A DNA stretch of 53,952 nucleotides, taken from assembly GCA_017442805.1 (NCBI GenBank), contig JAFRZA010000023.1, positions 1 through 53,952 of the forward strand. The letters run 5' to 3'. Positions within the stretch are counted from its first letter, which is position 1. Each line of letters begins with the position of its first letter. Source of the DNA: Erysipelotrichaceae bacterium. GTDB lineage: Bacteria; Bacillota_I; Bacilli_A; Erysipelotrichales; Erysipelotrichaceae. The translations under genes were made by a program, and so were the position numbers. This document shows, in pieces, positions 1-9,582 of the stretch. The notes beneath the pieces are model-generated. The model ran no database searches. It worked only from the letters and a program-made list of their open reading frames with translations, and was not told the origin of the DNA.

Positions 1-137
1 ATGTAGTTCATGCGGATTTTACCGGAAACGTGGGCCAGTATGGTGTGTCCATTCGGCAGTTTCACCTTAAACTGCGCGTTGGGAAGAGTATCTTCAACAA
101 CGCCCTCTACTTCAATAACATCGCTTTTATCTGACAT
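1..137 (-). CDS. infA: Translation initiation factor IF-1, 3' end outside the window
   Basis: IF-1 binds the ribosomal A site during initiation with IF-2 and IF-3. The 45 visible codons begin [19 protein letters not shown] and continue through the OB-fold signature with [20 protein letters not shown], which is diagnostic for IF-1. The ATG lies three bases past the adk stop, so the gene is probably translationally coupled to adk; a purine-rich stretch inside the adk end can serve as its ribosome binding site. The usual map gene between adk and infA is absent. The C-terminus runs off the left edge. Confidence 0.95.
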   Translation of the reverse strand, partial: MSDKSDVIEVEGVVEDTLPNAQFKVKLPNGHTILAHVSGKIRMNY

Positions 138-140
138 CTT

Positions 141-788
141 CTACTTCTCTTCCCCCTTTACTTCAGCCAGGGCTGTCTGGATGTCCTTAAACACATCTTC
201 TATTGCCTGGCCGGCGTCGATATCATATACCAGTCCCTTGTCGCGGAAGTAATCGACCGCGGCCTGGGTCTCGTTATGATACGAATCCAGTCTTACTCTG
301 AGTGCCTCATAGGTGTCGTCGCTGCGCTGATAGAGCTCACCGCCGCATTCATCGCACACGCCCTCAACTTTGCTGGGGAGGCTGATGCGGTTGTAAATGG
401 CTCCGCAGTTGCGGCACAGCCGTCTTTCCACGATCCGGTCGATCAGCAGCTGCTCGTCGATCTTCAGATTGAGAACGGCGTCGATGTCCAGGTCGCTGAT
501 GGCGATCGCCTGCGGCAGACTTCTCGGGAAGCCGTCCAGGAGGTAGCCGTTGGCGCAGTCATCGCGCTGCAGACGGTTCTTCACCATCGCAATAGTCACC
601 TCGTCCGGGACGAGCAGACCCTGGCTCATGTAGCTTTGAGCCTGCTGTCCCAGAGGAGTGTTAAGTTTAAGTTCTTCCCGGAACATGTCTCCGGTAGAAA
701 TGTGCGGTACCTGATACTGGGCACAGATCATTTCTGACATCGTACCCTTGCCGGCACCGGCCGGACCCATAATCAACATCTTCAGCAT
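141..788 (-). CDS. adk: Adenylate kinase, zinc-lid type
   Basis: Cytosolic enzyme interconverting ATP + AMP and 2 ADP. The 215-residue length fits the long-lid form. The P-loop GPAGAGKGT is at residues 8-16, the AMP-binding STGDMFR follows, and LLDGFPRS is the adenine-pocket motif. The LID domain carries CRNC and CDEC pairs, the four-cysteine zinc site typical of Gram-positive enzymes. The start was chosen at 788 because an AAGAGGT ribosome binding site sits seven to eight bases upstream; that site overlaps the secY stop codon, so secY and adk are coupled. Gene order secY-adk is classic for the spc operon end. Confidence 0.97.
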   Translation of the reverse strand: MLKMLIMGPAGAGKGTMSEMICAQYQVPHISTGDMFREELKLNTPLGQQAQSYMSQGLLVPDEVTIAMVKNRLQRDDCANGYLLDGFPRSLPQAIAISDLDIDAVLNLKIDEQLLIDRIVERRLCRNCGAIYNRISLPSKVEGVCDECGGELYQRSDDTYEALRVRLDSYHNETQAAVDYFRDKGLVYDIDAGQAIEDVFKDIQTALAEVKGEEK

Positions 789-792
789 ACAA

Positions 793-2115
793 TTACCTCT
801 TCATGAAGCCCTTGTATTCCTTCTGAGTTAACTGGTCTTCCAGATCCTTGACTGTTTCAAGAGCGACACCGACTACGATGATGATACTGGTACCACCGAT
901 GGTAATGGTGCTGGGGATGTCCGTAAACATGCTGAGCAGATACGGTAAGGCAGCGATGAAACAGAGGAATAACGCGCCGAGAACGGTGATGCGGTTAAGC
1001 ACCTTGGAAACGTACTGCTTGGTTTCCGCTCCCGGTCTGATGCCCGGAATGTAAGCTCCGGACTTGTTGAGATTTTCGCTGATCTTCTCCGGATCAACCT
1101 GGAGGTTGGTGTAGAAGAAGGTGAAAGCGTAAATCAGGATGACGTAGATGATCAGTCCGCCCGGCTTGGTAAAGTCGGCGATGAAGTCGAAGAAGTCAAC
1201 CAGCTTGTTGGTGAAGTCGGTAGCCTTGAAGTTCTTCAGGTTGGAGATCAGCGTCATGATGGTCTTCGGAGCCACCATGATGGTGGAAGCGAAGATGACG
1301 GGTATGACAGAGGCACTGTTGATCTTGAGCGGTAATACGTTGATGTCTCTTCTGCCGCCTCTGTTGGAAGAGGAGGAGTACTGGATCGGGATCTTACGCT
1401 GAGCGGTGTCAGTGAAGATGACCAGAATGATGATGGCAACGTAGACGATTACCAATAACAGGAACTTGATGATGCCCTGGAATACCACGGAGCTTTCCGC
1501 GCTCAGGTCTACCAGCGTCATGAATGAGGAGTAGAACTGATACGGAAGGTTGGCGACGATACCGGCGAAGATGATCATGGAGATGCCGTTGCCGATACCG
1601 AAGGCCGCGATGCGGTCACCGATCCACACCAGCGCGAACGAGCCGGCGGCCAGGATGGTGGCGCAGTACAGATAGGTTGAGACCGAGCTGTTGTTCAGGA
1701 TGCCGTAGGACTTGTCGAAAGTCAGGGTCAGGGTGTATGCCTGAACGAAGGCCAGAACCACCGCGAGATAACGGGTGATCTTGTCCATCTTCTGACGGCC
1801 CTTCTGACCTTCCTTGGCCATCTCGGTAAGAGACGGGATGACATCCATGGCCAGCAGTTCGATGACGATGCTGGCAGTAATGTACGGACCGACACCCATC
1901 GAGAAGATGGAGAAGGTCTGCCAGCTACCGGCACCCAGGATGTTCATCATGGCTACCAGAGAGTTGTCTGACAGTCCGCTGATGAGCTTATCCGGGTTTA
2001 CCCCCGGCAGGGTGATGGCCGCTCCCAGACGGAAGACGAACAGCATTGCCAGGGTAAACAGGATCTTTCTGCGTATTTCCTTATTCTTGAATAAGGAGAT
2101 GACGGTTTTGATCAT
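793..2115 (-). CDS. secY: Protein translocase channel subunit SecY
   Basis: Integral membrane pore of the Sec translocon, working with SecE/SecG and SecA. The 440-residue protein has the expected ten hydrophobic segments; the N-terminus reads IRRKILFTLAMLFVFRLGA and the plug/TM2 area contains GVGPYITASIVIELL, both highly conserved. The cytoplasmic loop motif with GIRPG (PGIRPGAETKQY) near residue 345 is the SecA/ribosome contact loop. The SD (GAGGTGATC) lies inside the last codons of rplO, and only one base separates the rplO stop from this ATG, so the two genes are translationally coupled. Confidence 0.97.
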   Translation of the reverse strand: MIKTVISLFKNKEIRRKILFTLAMLFVFRLGAAITLPGVNPDKLISGLSDNSLVAMMNILGAGSWQTFSIFSMGVGPYITASIVIELLAMDVIPSLTEMAKEGQKGRQKMDKITRYLAVVLAFVQAYTLTLTFDKSYGILNNSSVSTYLYCATILAAGSFALVWIGDRIAAFGIGNGISMIIFAGIVANLPYQFYSSFMTLVDLSAESSVVFQGIIKFLLLVIVYVAIIILVIFTDTAQRKIPIQYSSSSNRGGRRDINVLPLKINSASVIPVIFASTIMVAPKTIMTLISNLKNFKATDFTNKLVDFFDFIADFTKPGGLIIYVILIYAFTFFYTNLQVDPEKISENLNKSGAYIPGIRPGAETKQYVSKVLNRITVLGALFLCFIAALPYLLSMFTDIPSTITIGGTSIIIVVGVALETVKDLEDQLTQKEYKGFMKR

Positions 2116-2116
2116 A

Positions 2117-2557
2117 TCAGATCACCTCAGCTTTGCCGCCTGCTTTTTCAATTAACGCAACGGCTGATTTTGAGAACTTGTTGGCCTTGATGGTCAGCTT
2201 CTTCTCCAGTTCGCCTACGCCTAATACTTTCAATCCGTCCTTAAGATTCTTAACCAGTCCAGTGTCATGCAGCAGGGCGGGAGTAACTTCCGTGCCTTCC
2301 GCGAATCTGTTGAGCTGTTCCAGGTTAACAATTGCGTACTCTTTACGAGTAAAGTTAGTGAATCCGCGCTTCGGTAAGCGTCTTGCCAGCGGAGTCTGAC
2401 CGCCTTCAAAGCCGACCTTGCGGACGCCGCCGCTTCTGGCCTTCTGGCCCTTGGCTCCCTTGCCGGCAGTCTTGCCGTTTCCGGAACCCTGGCCGCGGCC
2501 GAGGCGGAAGGAATCCTTGCGTGAACCTTCGGTATACTGTAATTCATGTAACTTCAT
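2117..2557 (-). CDS. rplO: Large-subunit ribosomal protein uL15
   Basis: Component of the 50S subunit. The N-terminus [14 protein letters not shown] and the glycine/arginine-rich segment with [15 protein letters not shown] (residues about 20-35) are characteristic of L15, as is the [20 protein letters not shown] stretch. Length of 146 residues is normal. It follows rpsE after only 13 bases, which hold the ribosome binding site, leaving no room for rpmD (L30), which usually lies here. Confidence 0.97.
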   Translation of the reverse strand: MKLHELQYTEGSRKDSFRLGRGQGSGNGKTAGKGAKGQKARSGGVRKVGFEGGQTPLARRLPKRGFTNFTRKEYAIVNLEQLNRFAEGTEVTPALLHDTGLVKNLKDGLKVLGVGELEKKLTIKANKFSKSAVALIEKAGGKAEVI

Positions 2558-2570
2558 AAATCAATACCTC

Positions 2571-3215
2571 CTAGTAGCGGACCTGCCTGGCTTCCAGACC
2601 GCGAAGTTCGGAAACCTGTTCCAGGGACTTCATGTTCTTCAGTCCGTTGCAGGTAGCTCTGACCAGATTGATCGGAGTCCTTGAACCGAGACACTTGGAG
2701 AGGATGTTGCTGACACCGGCCAGCTCCAGCACCGCTCTGACCGGACCGCCGGCGATAACGCCGGTACCGTCAGCGGCGGGACGGATGACGACCTTGGCAG
2801 CGCCGTATTCGCCGACTGTCTCATGCGGTAAGGTTGTTCCTACCAGCTTGACCTTGAAGACGTTCTTGGTGGCAGCTTCCGTTGCCTTTCTGATGGCATC
2901 GGGAACTTCCTTGGCCTTACCGGTACCGAAACCGACACGGCCCTTCTTATCACCGACGACGACCAGGGCTGCGAATCTCATTCTGCGGCCACCCTTGACG
3001 ACCTTGGTGATGCGGTTGATCTTAACGACTCTTTCCTCGAATTCCTTTTCCGGACGTTCGGGTCTTCTTCCTCTTCTGTCGTTATCTCTGCGCGGACCGC
3101 CTCTGCGGTCGTTATTGCGGCGATCGCCGCCTCTGCGCTCTTCGTTTCTGGCTTCTGTCTGAGGAGCAGCAGCTTCAGCTTCATTTACGACTTTGTTTTC
3201 AACTAATTCTGACAT
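2571..3215 (-). CDS. rpsE: Small-subunit ribosomal protein uS5 with arginine-rich N-terminal extension
   Basis: 30S protein that lines the mRNA entry channel with S3 and S4 and affects decoding fidelity. The core starts near residue 58 ([19 protein letters not shown]) and includes the S5 double-stranded RNA-binding fold and the C-terminal domain. At 214 residues it is roughly 50 longer than the usual ~165. The surplus is an N-terminal low-complexity region: an acidic/Ala part (residues 1-25), then repeated [24 protein letters not shown] units. The start has a good AGGAGG-type SD just upstream (about 3224), and no later in-frame ATG has one, so the extension is probably real. Confidence 0.95.
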   Translation of the reverse strand: MSELVENKVVNEAEAAAPQTEARNEERRGGDRRNNDRRGGPRRDNDRRGRRPERPEKEFEERVVKINRITKVVKGGRRMRFAALVVVGDKKGRVGFGTGKAKEVPDAIRKATEAATKNVFKVKLVGTTLPHETVGEYGAAKVVIRPAADGTGVIAGGPVRAVLELAGVSNILSKCLGSRTPINLVRATCNGLKNMKSLEQVSELRGLEARQVRY

Positions 3216-3226
3216 TTGCCTTCCTC

Positions 3227-3583
3227 CTAGAATTCCAGTCCGGCTTCTCTGGCTGCGTCAGCCAGGGCCTGTACTCTGCCGTGATAGGCGTAGCCGCCAC
3301 GGTCGAATACGACTTCCTTGATGCCCTTTTCCAGAGCTCTTTCAGCGATCTTCTTGCCGACCTGCTTGGCGGCCTCGATGTTGCCGCCCTTGGCCAGCTT
3401 CATCTCGACGGAGTTGGCGGCGACCAGAGTCTTACCGGCGACATCATCGATGATCTGAGCGTGAATGTTGGCGTTGGAACGGAAGACGTTCAGACGCGGA
3501 CATTCGGCAGTGCCTGCTACCTTAGTACGGACGCGAGCATGACGACGAATTCTTTCTTCATTTCTTAATGCGTTTTTAATCAT
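3227..3583 (-). CDS. rplR: Large-subunit ribosomal protein uL18
   Basis: 5S rRNA-binding protein of the 50S central protuberance, partner of L5. Recognised by the N-terminal basic segment [18 protein letters not shown], the [18 protein letters not shown] core and the C-terminal [19 protein letters not shown]. The 118-residue length is typical. Position between rplF and rpsE is canonical for the spc operon. Confidence 0.97.
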   Translation of the reverse strand: MIKNALRNEERIRRHARVRTKVAGTAECPRLNVFRSNANIHAQIIDDVAGKTLVAANSVEMKLAKGGNIEAAKQVGKKIAERALEKGIKEVVFDRGGYAYHGRVQALADAAREAGLEF

Positions 3584-3602
3584 TCTTCATCTATCTCCTT
3601 TC

Positions 3603-4151
3603 CTACTTGCTGGCTGCGGCAGTCTTGCCTTCCTTACGGCGGATGTGCTCACCCTTGTAGGCGATGCCCTTGCCCTTGTACGGCTCAGGCTTTCTGACAG
3701 CTCTGATGTTGGCGGCTAATTCGCCGACTCTCTGCTTGTCGATACCGCTGACGATGATCTCCTGCGGTTTCGGGCATTCGATCGTCAGACCGGGCTCGGC
3801 CTTGATTACTACCGGGTGGGAGTAGCCCATATTCAGGGTCAGGACGTTGTTTTCCACAGCGGCTCTGTAACCGACACCGGTAATGACCAGTTCTTTCTTG
3901 AATCCTTCGGACACACCGACGACCATGTTGTTGAGCAGGGCTCTGGTGGTTCCGTGTAACTGTTTGACATGCTTTTCCTCATTGGGACGCTTGACGGTAA
4001 TGACGCCGTCTTCAACTTTGATTTCCATCCGCGGGTCGAAATGGCGAGTCAAGGTGCCCTTTGAGCCCTTAACAGTCACCTCATTGCCTTCAGATACTGA
4101 CAGTTCAACACCTGCAGGAATGGTAATCGTCTTATTTCCGATACGTGACAT
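3603..4151 (-). CDS. rplF: Large-subunit ribosomal protein uL6
   Basis: 50S protein near the factor-binding site. [18 protein letters not shown] is the conserved start, and the C-terminal [19 protein letters not shown] is the standard L6 rRNA-binding end with the EP-YKGKGI motif. Length 182 residues is normal. It sits between rpsH and rplR as expected. Confidence 0.97.
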   Translation of the reverse strand: MSRIGNKTITIPAGVELSVSEGNEVTVKGSKGTLTRHFDPRMEIKVEDGVITVKRPNEEKHVKQLHGTTRALLNNMVVGVSEGFKKELVITGVGYRAAVENNVLTLNMGYSHPVVIKAEPGLTIECPKPQEIIVSGIDKQRVGELAANIRAVRKPEPYKGKGIAYKGEHIRRKEGKTAAASK

Positions 4152-4175
4152 ATTTTGTCTTTTCCTTTCCGTTTT

Positions 4176-4571
4176 TTACCAAACGTAGGCGATAACTTCG
4201 CCGCCGACTTTCTGAGCCTTGGCTTCCTTGCCGGTCATGATACCCTTGGAGGTAGAGACGATGGCAATGCCTAAGCCGTTGAGGACTCTGGGCATCTTGG
4301 CAGCCTGGGCGTAAACTCTTAAGCCCGGCTTGGAAATGCGCTTGATACCGCTGATGACCTTTTCACCGTGGGCACCGTATTTCAGGGTGATCACGATGTT
4401 CTTCTTGAGATCGCCGTCAACGACGTAATCGGTGATGTAACCCTCCTGCTTGAGGATCTTGGCGATTTCGACTTTTTCTTTGCTGGAAGGAACTACTACA
4501 CTGTCATGCTTAGCCCCAACAGCGTTTCTGATACGTGTGAACATATCGGCGATTGGATCTGTAAATGCCAT
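4176..4571 (-). CDS. rpsH: Small-subunit ribosomal protein uS8
   Basis: Primary 16S rRNA-binding protein, and in many bacteria the repressor of the spc operon. [17 protein letters not shown] at the start and the C-terminal [15 protein letters not shown] are diagnostic. Length of 131 residues is typical. Whether S8 regulates this operon cannot be told from the sequence; no obvious S8-site mimic was found near rplE. Confidence 0.97.
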   Translation of the reverse strand: MAFTDPIADMFTRIRNAVGAKHDSVVVPSSKEKVEIAKILKQEGYITDYVVDGDLKKNIVITLKYGAHGEKVISGIKRISKPGLRVYAQAAKMPRVLNGLGIAIVSTSKGIMTGKEAKAQKVGGEVIAYVW

Positions 4572-4586
4572 TTTGTCTTTCCTCCT

Positions 4587-4772
4587 TTACCAGCTGGCCT
4601 TTCTGACGCCCGGAATCTCGCCCTGGTAGGCTAATTCACGGAAGCAGATACGGCATAATTTGTATTTTCTTAAGACTGAATGAGGTCTTCCGCATCTCTC
4701 ACACCTGGTGTAAGCCCGGCTGGAGAATTTCGGCGTTCTGTTTGACTTGATAATCATTGATTTCTTTGCCAT
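4587..4772 (-). CDS. rpsN: Small-subunit ribosomal protein uS14, zinc-binding type
   Basis: A 61-residue type Z S14 with the zinc ribbon CERC ... CRIC spaced by [11 protein letters not shown]. The ATG at 4772 ([12 protein letters not shown]) was chosen over a longer upstream frame because AGGAGG lies nine bases before it and the upstream codons belong to rplE. Zinc-type S14 is the common form in many Bacillota; a zinc-free paralogue is not present in this window. Confidence 0.96.
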   Translation of the reverse strand: MAKKSMIIKSNRTPKFSSRAYTRCERCGRPHSVLRKYKLCRICFRELAYQGEIPGVRKASW

Positions 4773-4785
4773 TGTTCTTGACCTC

Positions 4786-5325
4786 CTACTTTGCGAAAGG
4801 CATACCGCAGGCTTCCAGCAGAGCATATGCCTCTTCATTTGTCGGGGCAGTGGTTACGATGACGATGTCCATGCCTCTGACGATGGCGACCTTATCGTAG
4901 TTGACTTCGGGGAAGATCAGCTGTTCCTTGACGCCCAGAGTATAGTTGCCTCTGCCGTCGAAGGCGGTTCTGCTGACACCGTGGAAGTCTCTGACCCGCG
5001 GTAAGGCGATGTTGACCAGCTTGTCGAAGAAGTCGTACATTCTCTCACCTCTCAGGGTGACCTTGCAGCCGATCTCCATGCCCTCTCTGAGCTTGAAGTT
5101 GGCAATTGACTTCTTGGCCTTGGTAATGACCGGCTTCTGACCGGTAATGGTTGTCAGCTCTTCAACAGCTTCTTCCATGGCCTTCGGGTTGCTGATGGCA
5201 TCGCCGACGCCCATGTTGACAACGATCTTGACCAGCTTCGGACACTGCATGACGGTAGTGTAATTGAACTTGTCAGTTAACTGCTTGACGATCTCGTCTT
5301 TGTATTTCTTCTGTAAACGGTTCAT
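4786..5325 (-). CDS. rplE: Large-subunit ribosomal protein uL5
   Basis: Binds 5S rRNA and contacts the P-site tRNA. Recognised by [15 protein letters not shown], the [20 protein letters not shown] stretch and the [18 protein letters not shown] motif. Length 179 residues is canonical. Located between rplX and rpsN as usual in the spc operon. Confidence 0.97.
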   Translation of the reverse strand: MNRLQKKYKDEIVKQLTDKFNYTTVMQCPKLVKIVVNMGVGDAISNPKAMEEAVEELTTITGQKPVITKAKKSIANFKLREGMEIGCKVTLRGERMYDFFDKLVNIALPRVRDFHGVSRTAFDGRGNYTLGVKEQLIFPEVNYDKVAIVRGMDIVIVTTAPTNEEAYALLEACGMPFAK

Positions 5326-5339
5326 CTTACTCTCCCTTC

Positions 5340-5660
5340 TTATTTCTTAGCGTCCTTGATCTTGTTGCCGGACTTCTTGTTGATTCTGACCTTTTCTCCG
5401 CCTTCAAAGACATATCCGACTCTGCCGGCCTTCTTGGCCTTGGTGTCGTATGCCATGACGTTGGAGACATCGATAGGAGCTTCCTGGCTCTGAATGCCGC
5501 CCTCGGGGTTGGCCTGGGAAGGTCTGACATGCTTCTTGAGAATGTTGACGCCTTCGACAACTACCTTGTGAGTATCGGGATAAACCGCCAATACTTCACC
5601 GGTAATGCCCTTGTCCTTGCCGGCAATGACCTGAACTTTATCACCTTTTTTGATCTTCAT
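5340..5660 (-). CDS. rplX: Large-subunit ribosomal protein uL24
   Basis: Early assembly protein of the 50S subunit with an N-terminal KOW motif: [17 protein letters not shown]. The segment [19 protein letters not shown] is the conserved L24 loop. Length of 106 residues is normal. Confidence 0.96.
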   Translation of the reverse strand: MKIKKGDKVQVIAGKDKGITGEVLAVYPDTHKVVVEGVNILKKHVRPSQANPEGGIQSQEAPIDVSNVMAYDTKAKKAGRVGYVFEGGEKVRINKKSGNKIKDAKK

Positions 5661-5672
5661 ATAAAGTTCCTC

Positions 5673-6041
5673 CTATAATACTTCACTGGCGAGCGAAGCG
5701 ATCTTGGTGTACTCGGCTTCCCTTACTTCACGGGCAACCGGTCCGAAGATACGCGTACCGACCGGTGACTTGTCATCCTTGATGATGACGGCAGCGTTGT
5801 CGTCGAATCTGATGTAGGTGCCGTTTTCCCTTCTGACGGGGTAAGTGGTCCTGACGATGACAGCCTTGACAACGTCGCTCTTATGAACGGTTCCGTTAGG
5901 CGTAGCTGACTTGACAGTGCAGACTACGACATCACCGACGGAGCTGGATCTTCTGCGGCTTCCGCCTAAGCAGCGGATGACCAGCAGTTCCTTGGCGCCG
6001 GTATTGTCGGCAACTCTTAATCTACTTTCATTCTGAATCAT
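5673..6041 (-). CDS. rplN: Large-subunit ribosomal protein uL14
   Basis: 50S interface protein contacting 16S rRNA and L19. [18 protein letters not shown] is the invariant start, and [12 protein letters not shown] marks the C-terminal half. The 122-residue length is exactly that expected. It opens the spc part of the supercluster, with no promoter evident between rpsQ and this gene (14 bases). Confidence 0.98.
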   Translation of the reverse strand: MIQNESRLRVADNTGAKELLVIRCLGGSRRRSSSVGDVVVCTVKSATPNGTVHKSDVVKAVIVRTTYPVRRENGTYIRFDDNAAVIIKDDKSPVGTRIFGPVAREVREAEYTKIASLASEVL

Positions 6042-6055
6042 TAACAGTTACCTCC

Positions 6056-6316
6056 TTACGCATTGGCCTTCTCAACAACCTTGAGTAAGCGGAAACGCTT
6101 CATTGCTGATAAAGGTCTGGTTTCCATGATTTCGACAACGTCACCCAGCTGGGCTTCGTTGTTTTCATCGTGAGCATAGAATTTCTTGGTGTACTTGACG
6201 CGTTTGCCATAGATGGAGTGTCTTCTGGAAGTTCCAGTTTCGACAACGATCGTCTTGTCCATCTTGGTGGATACGACTGTACCTCTGTAAACCTTGCGGC
6301 TAGTTCTTTCTTCCAT
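6056..6316 (-). CDS. rpsQ: Small-subunit ribosomal protein uS17
   Basis: Primary 16S rRNA-binding protein with an OB fold. [19 protein letters not shown] and the [13 protein letters not shown] end are diagnostic. Length 86 residues is normal; it lies 14 bases after rpmC. Confidence 0.97.
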   Translation of the reverse strand: MEERTSRKVYRGTVVSTKMDKTIVVETGTSRRHSIYGKRVKYTKKFYAHDENNEAQLGDVVEIMETRPLSAMKRFRLLKVVEKANA

Positions 6317-6330
6317 AATTACAGCTCCTT

Positions 6331-6528
6331 TTAAGCTCTGCTCAGACGCTCGGTCTGAACGGTCTTGATGCGCGCGATCGTCTTGCGGATCTCTCTGATG
6401 CGGGCAGGATTCTCAAGCACGCCGGTGGCCTGCTTGAAGCGAAGGTCGAATAATTCTTCCTTCAGGCTGTCGATCTGCTTTACCAGTTCAGCATCGCTGA
6501 GATCGCGGATTTCCTTCATTCTTTCCAT
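6331..6528 (-). CDS. rpmC: Large-subunit ribosomal protein uL29
   Basis: Small alpha-helical 50S protein near the peptide exit that helps dock SRP and trigger factor. [16 protein letters not shown] and [18 protein letters not shown] are typical. Its ATG at 6528 overlaps the rplP stop codon (TAATG), a translational coupling; a second Met (MKEIRD) three codons in could be used instead. Confidence 0.95.
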   Translation of the reverse strand: MERMKEIRDLSDAELVKQIDSLKEELFDLRFKQATGVLENPARIREIRKTIARIKTVQTERLSRA

Positions 6529-6950
6529 TACTGCTTAGCCTCCTGTCCTCTCTTGACGAAGCGGGTCTTGATCGGCAGCTTGTGGGATGCCAGACGCAGT
6601 GCTTCTCTGGCGATCTCTTCGCTGACTTCACCGACTTCGAATAATACTCTGCCGGCCTGGACAACAGCTACCCAGCCATCCGGTGCGCCCTTACCGGAGC
6701 CCATACGGACTTCCAGAGGCTTCTTGGTCTTGGCCATGTGCGGGAAGATCTTGATCCAGACTTTACCATCACGCTTCATGTAACGCGTCATGGCGATACG
6801 GGCAGCCTCGATCTGGTTATTGGTGATGTAGGCGCCCTCTTCGGCTACCAGGCCGTATTCGCCGAATGCGACGTCTCTGCCGGCCTTGGTCTTGCCTTCG
6901 TATGAAACTCTGTGAGGTCTTCTGTACTTAGTTCTCTTAGGCACTAACAT
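6528..6950 (-). CDS. rplP: Large-subunit ribosomal protein uL16
   Basis: Late-assembling 50S protein near the A site. [14 protein letters not shown] start and the [16 protein letters not shown] loop are diagnostic. Length 140 residues. The ATG lies inside rpsC, giving a 14-base overlap with the rpsC stop, which is common for this gene pair and couples their translation. Confidence 0.97.
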   Translation of the reverse strand: MLVPKRTKYRRPHRVSYEGKTKAGRDVAFGEYGLVAEEGAYITNNQIEAARIAMTRYMKRDGKVWIKIFPHMAKTKKPLEVRMGSGKGAPDGWVAVVQAGRVLFEVGEVSEEIAREALRLASHKLPIKTRFVKRGQEAKQ

Positions 6951-7743
6951 TTTCAGCTGCCTCCTTCTTCTCTACCGGGGCGTTTTCAGCCTTCGGTGCG
7001 GGAGCGCCTTCTCTTCTGTAATTCAGGCGGTCGCCGCGGTTGTTGTTGTTTCTTCTGCGGTCATTTCTCGGAGCGCTGTACTTCGGAGCTTCCGGTTCCT
7101 TGACCATTTCGCCCTTCAGGACCTCACCGCGGCAGATCCAGACCTTGACGCCCAGAACACCGTAGGTGGTTTTGGCCTTTTCAACGGCGAAGTCGATGTC
7201 GGCTCTGATGGTATGCAGAGGAACGACACCTTCGGAATAGCCTTCGCTTCTGGCGATGTCAGCGCCGCCGAGTCTTCCGCCGACGGAGGTCTTGATGCCC
7301 TTGGCACCGGATCTCATGGTCTTCTGGATGGCTCTCTTCTGAGCGGTTCTGAAGGAAGCTCTGGCTTCCAGCTGATCGGCGATCTGTCTGGCAACGATGT
7401 GGGCGTCCAGATCGGGGTTGGCGATCTCAACGACCTTGATGTTGACCTTCTTGCCGGCGGTCAGCTTGACAAGATACTTCTTGATTTCCTCGACGGTCTC
7501 ACCGTTGGTTCCGATGATGGCGCCGGGACGGGCGGTTCTGATGATGATTTCAACATCGGAAGTGCCCTTTCTTTCGATTTCGATGCGGCTTACAGCGGCA
7601 TCCTTCAGCTTGGCGAACAGGTACTTACGGATCTTGATGTCTTCCTGCAGCAGATCGCCGTATTCTTTTTCAGCGAACCATCTGGATTCCCAATCACGGA
7701 TGACACCTACGCGCATTCCTACCGGTGATACTTTCTGACCCAT
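6937..7743 (-). CDS. rpsC: Small-subunit ribosomal protein uS3 with basic disordered C-terminal tail
   Basis: 30S head protein forming part of the mRNA entry channel helicase with S4 and S5. The start [18 protein letters not shown] at 7743 is invariant and has AGGAGG upstream; an earlier in-frame Met is inside rplV. The KH domain motif [16 protein letters not shown] is at about residues 80-97. The 268-residue length exceeds the usual 215-220; the extra tail from about 213 contains [14 protein letters not shown] and an Ala/Pro/Lys/Glu-rich end. It overlaps rplP by 14 bases. Confidence 0.96.
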   Translation of the reverse strand: MGQKVSPVGMRVGVIRDWESRWFAEKEYGDLLQEDIKIRKYLFAKLKDAAVSRIEIERKGTSDVEIIIRTARPGAIIGTNGETVEEIKKYLVKLTAGKKVNIKVVEIANPDLDAHIVARQIADQLEARASFRTAQKRAIQKTMRSGAKGIKTSVGGRLGGADIARSEGYSEGVVPLHTIRADIDFAVEKAKTTYGVLGVKVWICRGEVLKGEMVKEPEAPKYSAPRNDRRRNNNNRGDRLNYRREGAPAPKAENAPVEKKEAAENVSA

Positions 7744-7753
7744 AACTTTCCTC

Positions 7754-8089
7754 CTATTCCCTCTCGTCAACCACAACGGTGATGTGGCTTGAACGCTTTA
7801 AGATCTGTGATGCTGAACCCTTGGCTCTGGGCATCCAGCGCTTCAGGGTCCGGGCTTCGTCAGCCCAGCAGGCCTTGACATACAGCTTGTCTTCGACCTG
7901 GTTATGATTGTTTGTCGCGTTGGCGGCTGCGGAATCGAGCACCTTGGCGACTGCGCCTGAAGCAGCACGCGGGGTGAACTTCAGGATGGCCTTGGCTTCC
8001 TTGAGATCCTTTCCTCTGATCAGATCCAGGACCAGTCTGACTTTACGCGGAGTCAAACGAACGTTTTTAGCAGTTGCTTTTACTTCCAT
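7754..8089 (-). CDS. rplV: Large-subunit ribosomal protein uL22
   Basis: Lines the peptide exit tunnel through its long beta hairpin. [18 protein letters not shown] and the hairpin tip with [19 protein letters not shown] are diagnostic. Length 111 residues is typical; position between rpsS and rpsC is canonical. Confidence 0.97.
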   Translation of the reverse strand: MEVKATAKNVRLTPRKVRLVLDLIRGKDLKEAKAILKFTPRAASGAVAKVLDSAAANATNNHNQVEDKLYVKACWADEARTLKRWMPRAKGSASQILKRSSHITVVVDERE

Positions 8090-8103
8090 TGTTTTTCTCC
8101 TCC

Positions 8104-8379
8104 TTACTTGGCCTTCTTGTCTTCTTCGGTATGTCCGCCGAACTTTCTGGTCGGAACGAACTCACCGAGCTTGTGACCGACCATGTCTTCAGTGACATAG
8201 ACGGGAACATGCTCCTTGCCATTGTAGACGGCGAAGGTGTGTTCCAGGAAAGACGGATAGATGACTGAACGTCTTGACCAAGTCTTGATTACTTCTTTCT
8301 TGCCGCTCTTGTTCATTTCGTCGACCTTCTTTAACAGGTAGGCATCACAGAACGGGCCCTTCTTAATACTGCGACTCAT
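8104..8379 (-). CDS. rpsS: Small-subunit ribosomal protein uS19
   Basis: 30S head protein that contacts the 50S subunit. [19 protein letters not shown] and [16 protein letters not shown] are conserved signature segments, as is [11 protein letters not shown]. Length 91 residues. Confidence 0.97.
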   Translation of the reverse strand: MSRSIKKGPFCDAYLLKKVDEMNKSGKKEVIKTWSRRSVIYPSFLEHTFAVYNGKEHVPVYVTEDMVGHKLGEFVPTRKFGGHTEEDKKAK

Positions 8380-8396
8380 TTATTCTTCCTTCCTTC

Positions 8397-9233
8397 CTAC
8401 TTACCATTGCGTCTTCTCACAATGTACTGATTGGATTTGTTCTTCTTCTTGCGGGTCTTGACGCCCATCGTCTTCTTGCCCCACGGAGTAACCGGAGCCT
8501 TACGGCCGATAGGAGCCTTGCCATCGCCACCGCCATGGGGGTGGTCAACCGGGTTCATGGCTGAGCCACGGACCGTCGGACGGATACCCATCCAGCGGGT
8601 ACGGCCGGCCTTGCCGAGATTGACCAGGCTGTGGTCGCCGTTGCCGACGACACCGATGGTGGCGCGGCAGACGCTTAATACCTTTCTGACTTCGCCTGAT
8701 GACAGTCTGATCAGAGTGTACTTGTCTTCAGAACCCAGGATCTGAGCGCTGCAGCCGGCGCTTCTGGCCAGCTGGCCGCCCTTGCCGGGCTTCAGCTCGA
8801 CGTTGTGTACCAGAGTACCGTCGGGCATGTTCTTCAGCTGACAGCAGTTGCCGACCTTGATGTCGCTGCTTTCACCGGAGATGACCTTGGCTCCGACAGT
8901 CAGTGACTCGGGAGCGATGATGTATCTCTTCTCGCCGTCAGCGTAGTTTAATAACGCGATGTTGGCGCTTCTGTTGGGATCGTATTCGATCGTCGCAACA
9001 GTTGCGGGGATGTTATCCTTGTTTCTCTTGAAATCGATGATGCGGTAAGCCTGCTTGTGTCCGCCACCCTGATGTCTGGTGGTGATGCGGCCTCTGTTGT
9101 TACGTCCGCCGTTTGATTTCTTAGGAGCTAATAATGAACGTTCGGGCTTCTTGGCTGTCAGGACGGCCGCGTAGTCGATCGTCGTCATGCCTCTGCGACC
9201 AGGGGTCGTAGGCTTATACTTCTTAATTGCCAC
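8397..9233 (-). CDS. rplB: Large-subunit ribosomal protein uL2, GTG start
   Basis: Central 50S protein needed for peptidyl transferase centre assembly and subunit association. [17 protein letters not shown] follows a GTG at 9233; AAGGAGG lies seven to eight bases upstream, so GTG was preferred over an earlier ATG that would add residues not seen in L2. The catalytic-region loop with [15 protein letters not shown] (His near residue 230) is present. Length 278 residues. The 61-base gap to rplW is the longest in the operon and contains a weak imperfect hairpin. Confidence 0.96.
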   Translation of the reverse strand: MAIKKYKPTTPGRRGMTTIDYAAVLTAKKPERSLLAPKKSNGGRNNRGRITTRHQGGGHKQAYRIIDFKRNKDNIPATVATIEYDPNRSANIALLNYADGEKRYIIAPESLTVGAKVISGESSDIKVGNCCQLKNMPDGTLVHNVELKPGKGGQLARSAGCSAQILGSEDKYTLIRLSSGEVRKVLSVCRATIGVVGNGDHSLVNLGKAGRTRWMGIRPTVRGSAMNPVDHPHGGGDGKAPIGRKAPVTPWGKKTMGVKTRKKKNKSNQYIVRRRNGK

Positions 9234-9294
9234 TTGTTTCTCCTCCTTACGCAATTATCCGGAAATAGCGTGTTCTTCCGATATTTAAGTTTTC

Positions 9295-9582
9295 TTATTC
9301 CTTGTCGTACAGGTCGATGCTGTAACCTTCAGCCAGCTTGACGATGGCCTTGCGGTAGCCGTGGGCGACGCCTCTGTAGCGGCCCAGTCTCTTCGCCTTG
9401 TCGGCGGTGTTGACGATGTTGACCTTTTCGACCTTGACGTTGAAGATCTCTTCAACGGCCTGGCGGACTTCCGTCTTGTTGGCGCCCTTCTTTACTTCGA
9501 AGGTAACCTTGTTGTCGGCTTCCTGGGAAGCCATTGATTTTTCCGTCACGATCGGGCGGATGATGATGTCACGTGCTGCCAT
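9295..9582 (-). CDS. rplW: Large-subunit ribosomal protein uL23
   Basis: Located at the peptide tunnel exit, docking site for trigger factor and SRP. RDIIIRPIVTEKSM is the standard N-terminus. Length 95 residues. The ATG overlaps the rplD stop by one base (TAATG), coupling the two. Confidence 0.97.
   Translation of the reverse strand: MAARDIIIRPIVTEKSMASQEADNKVTFEVKKGANKTEVRQAVEEIFNVKVEKVNIVNTADKAKRLGRYRGVAHGYRKAIVKLAEGYSIDLYDKE

Noticed and set aside
9234..9294. 61-base gap before rplB as a riboswitch or internal promoter
   Set aside because: Only a weak bulged hairpin and no promoter boxes; a plain spacer is the simpler reading.
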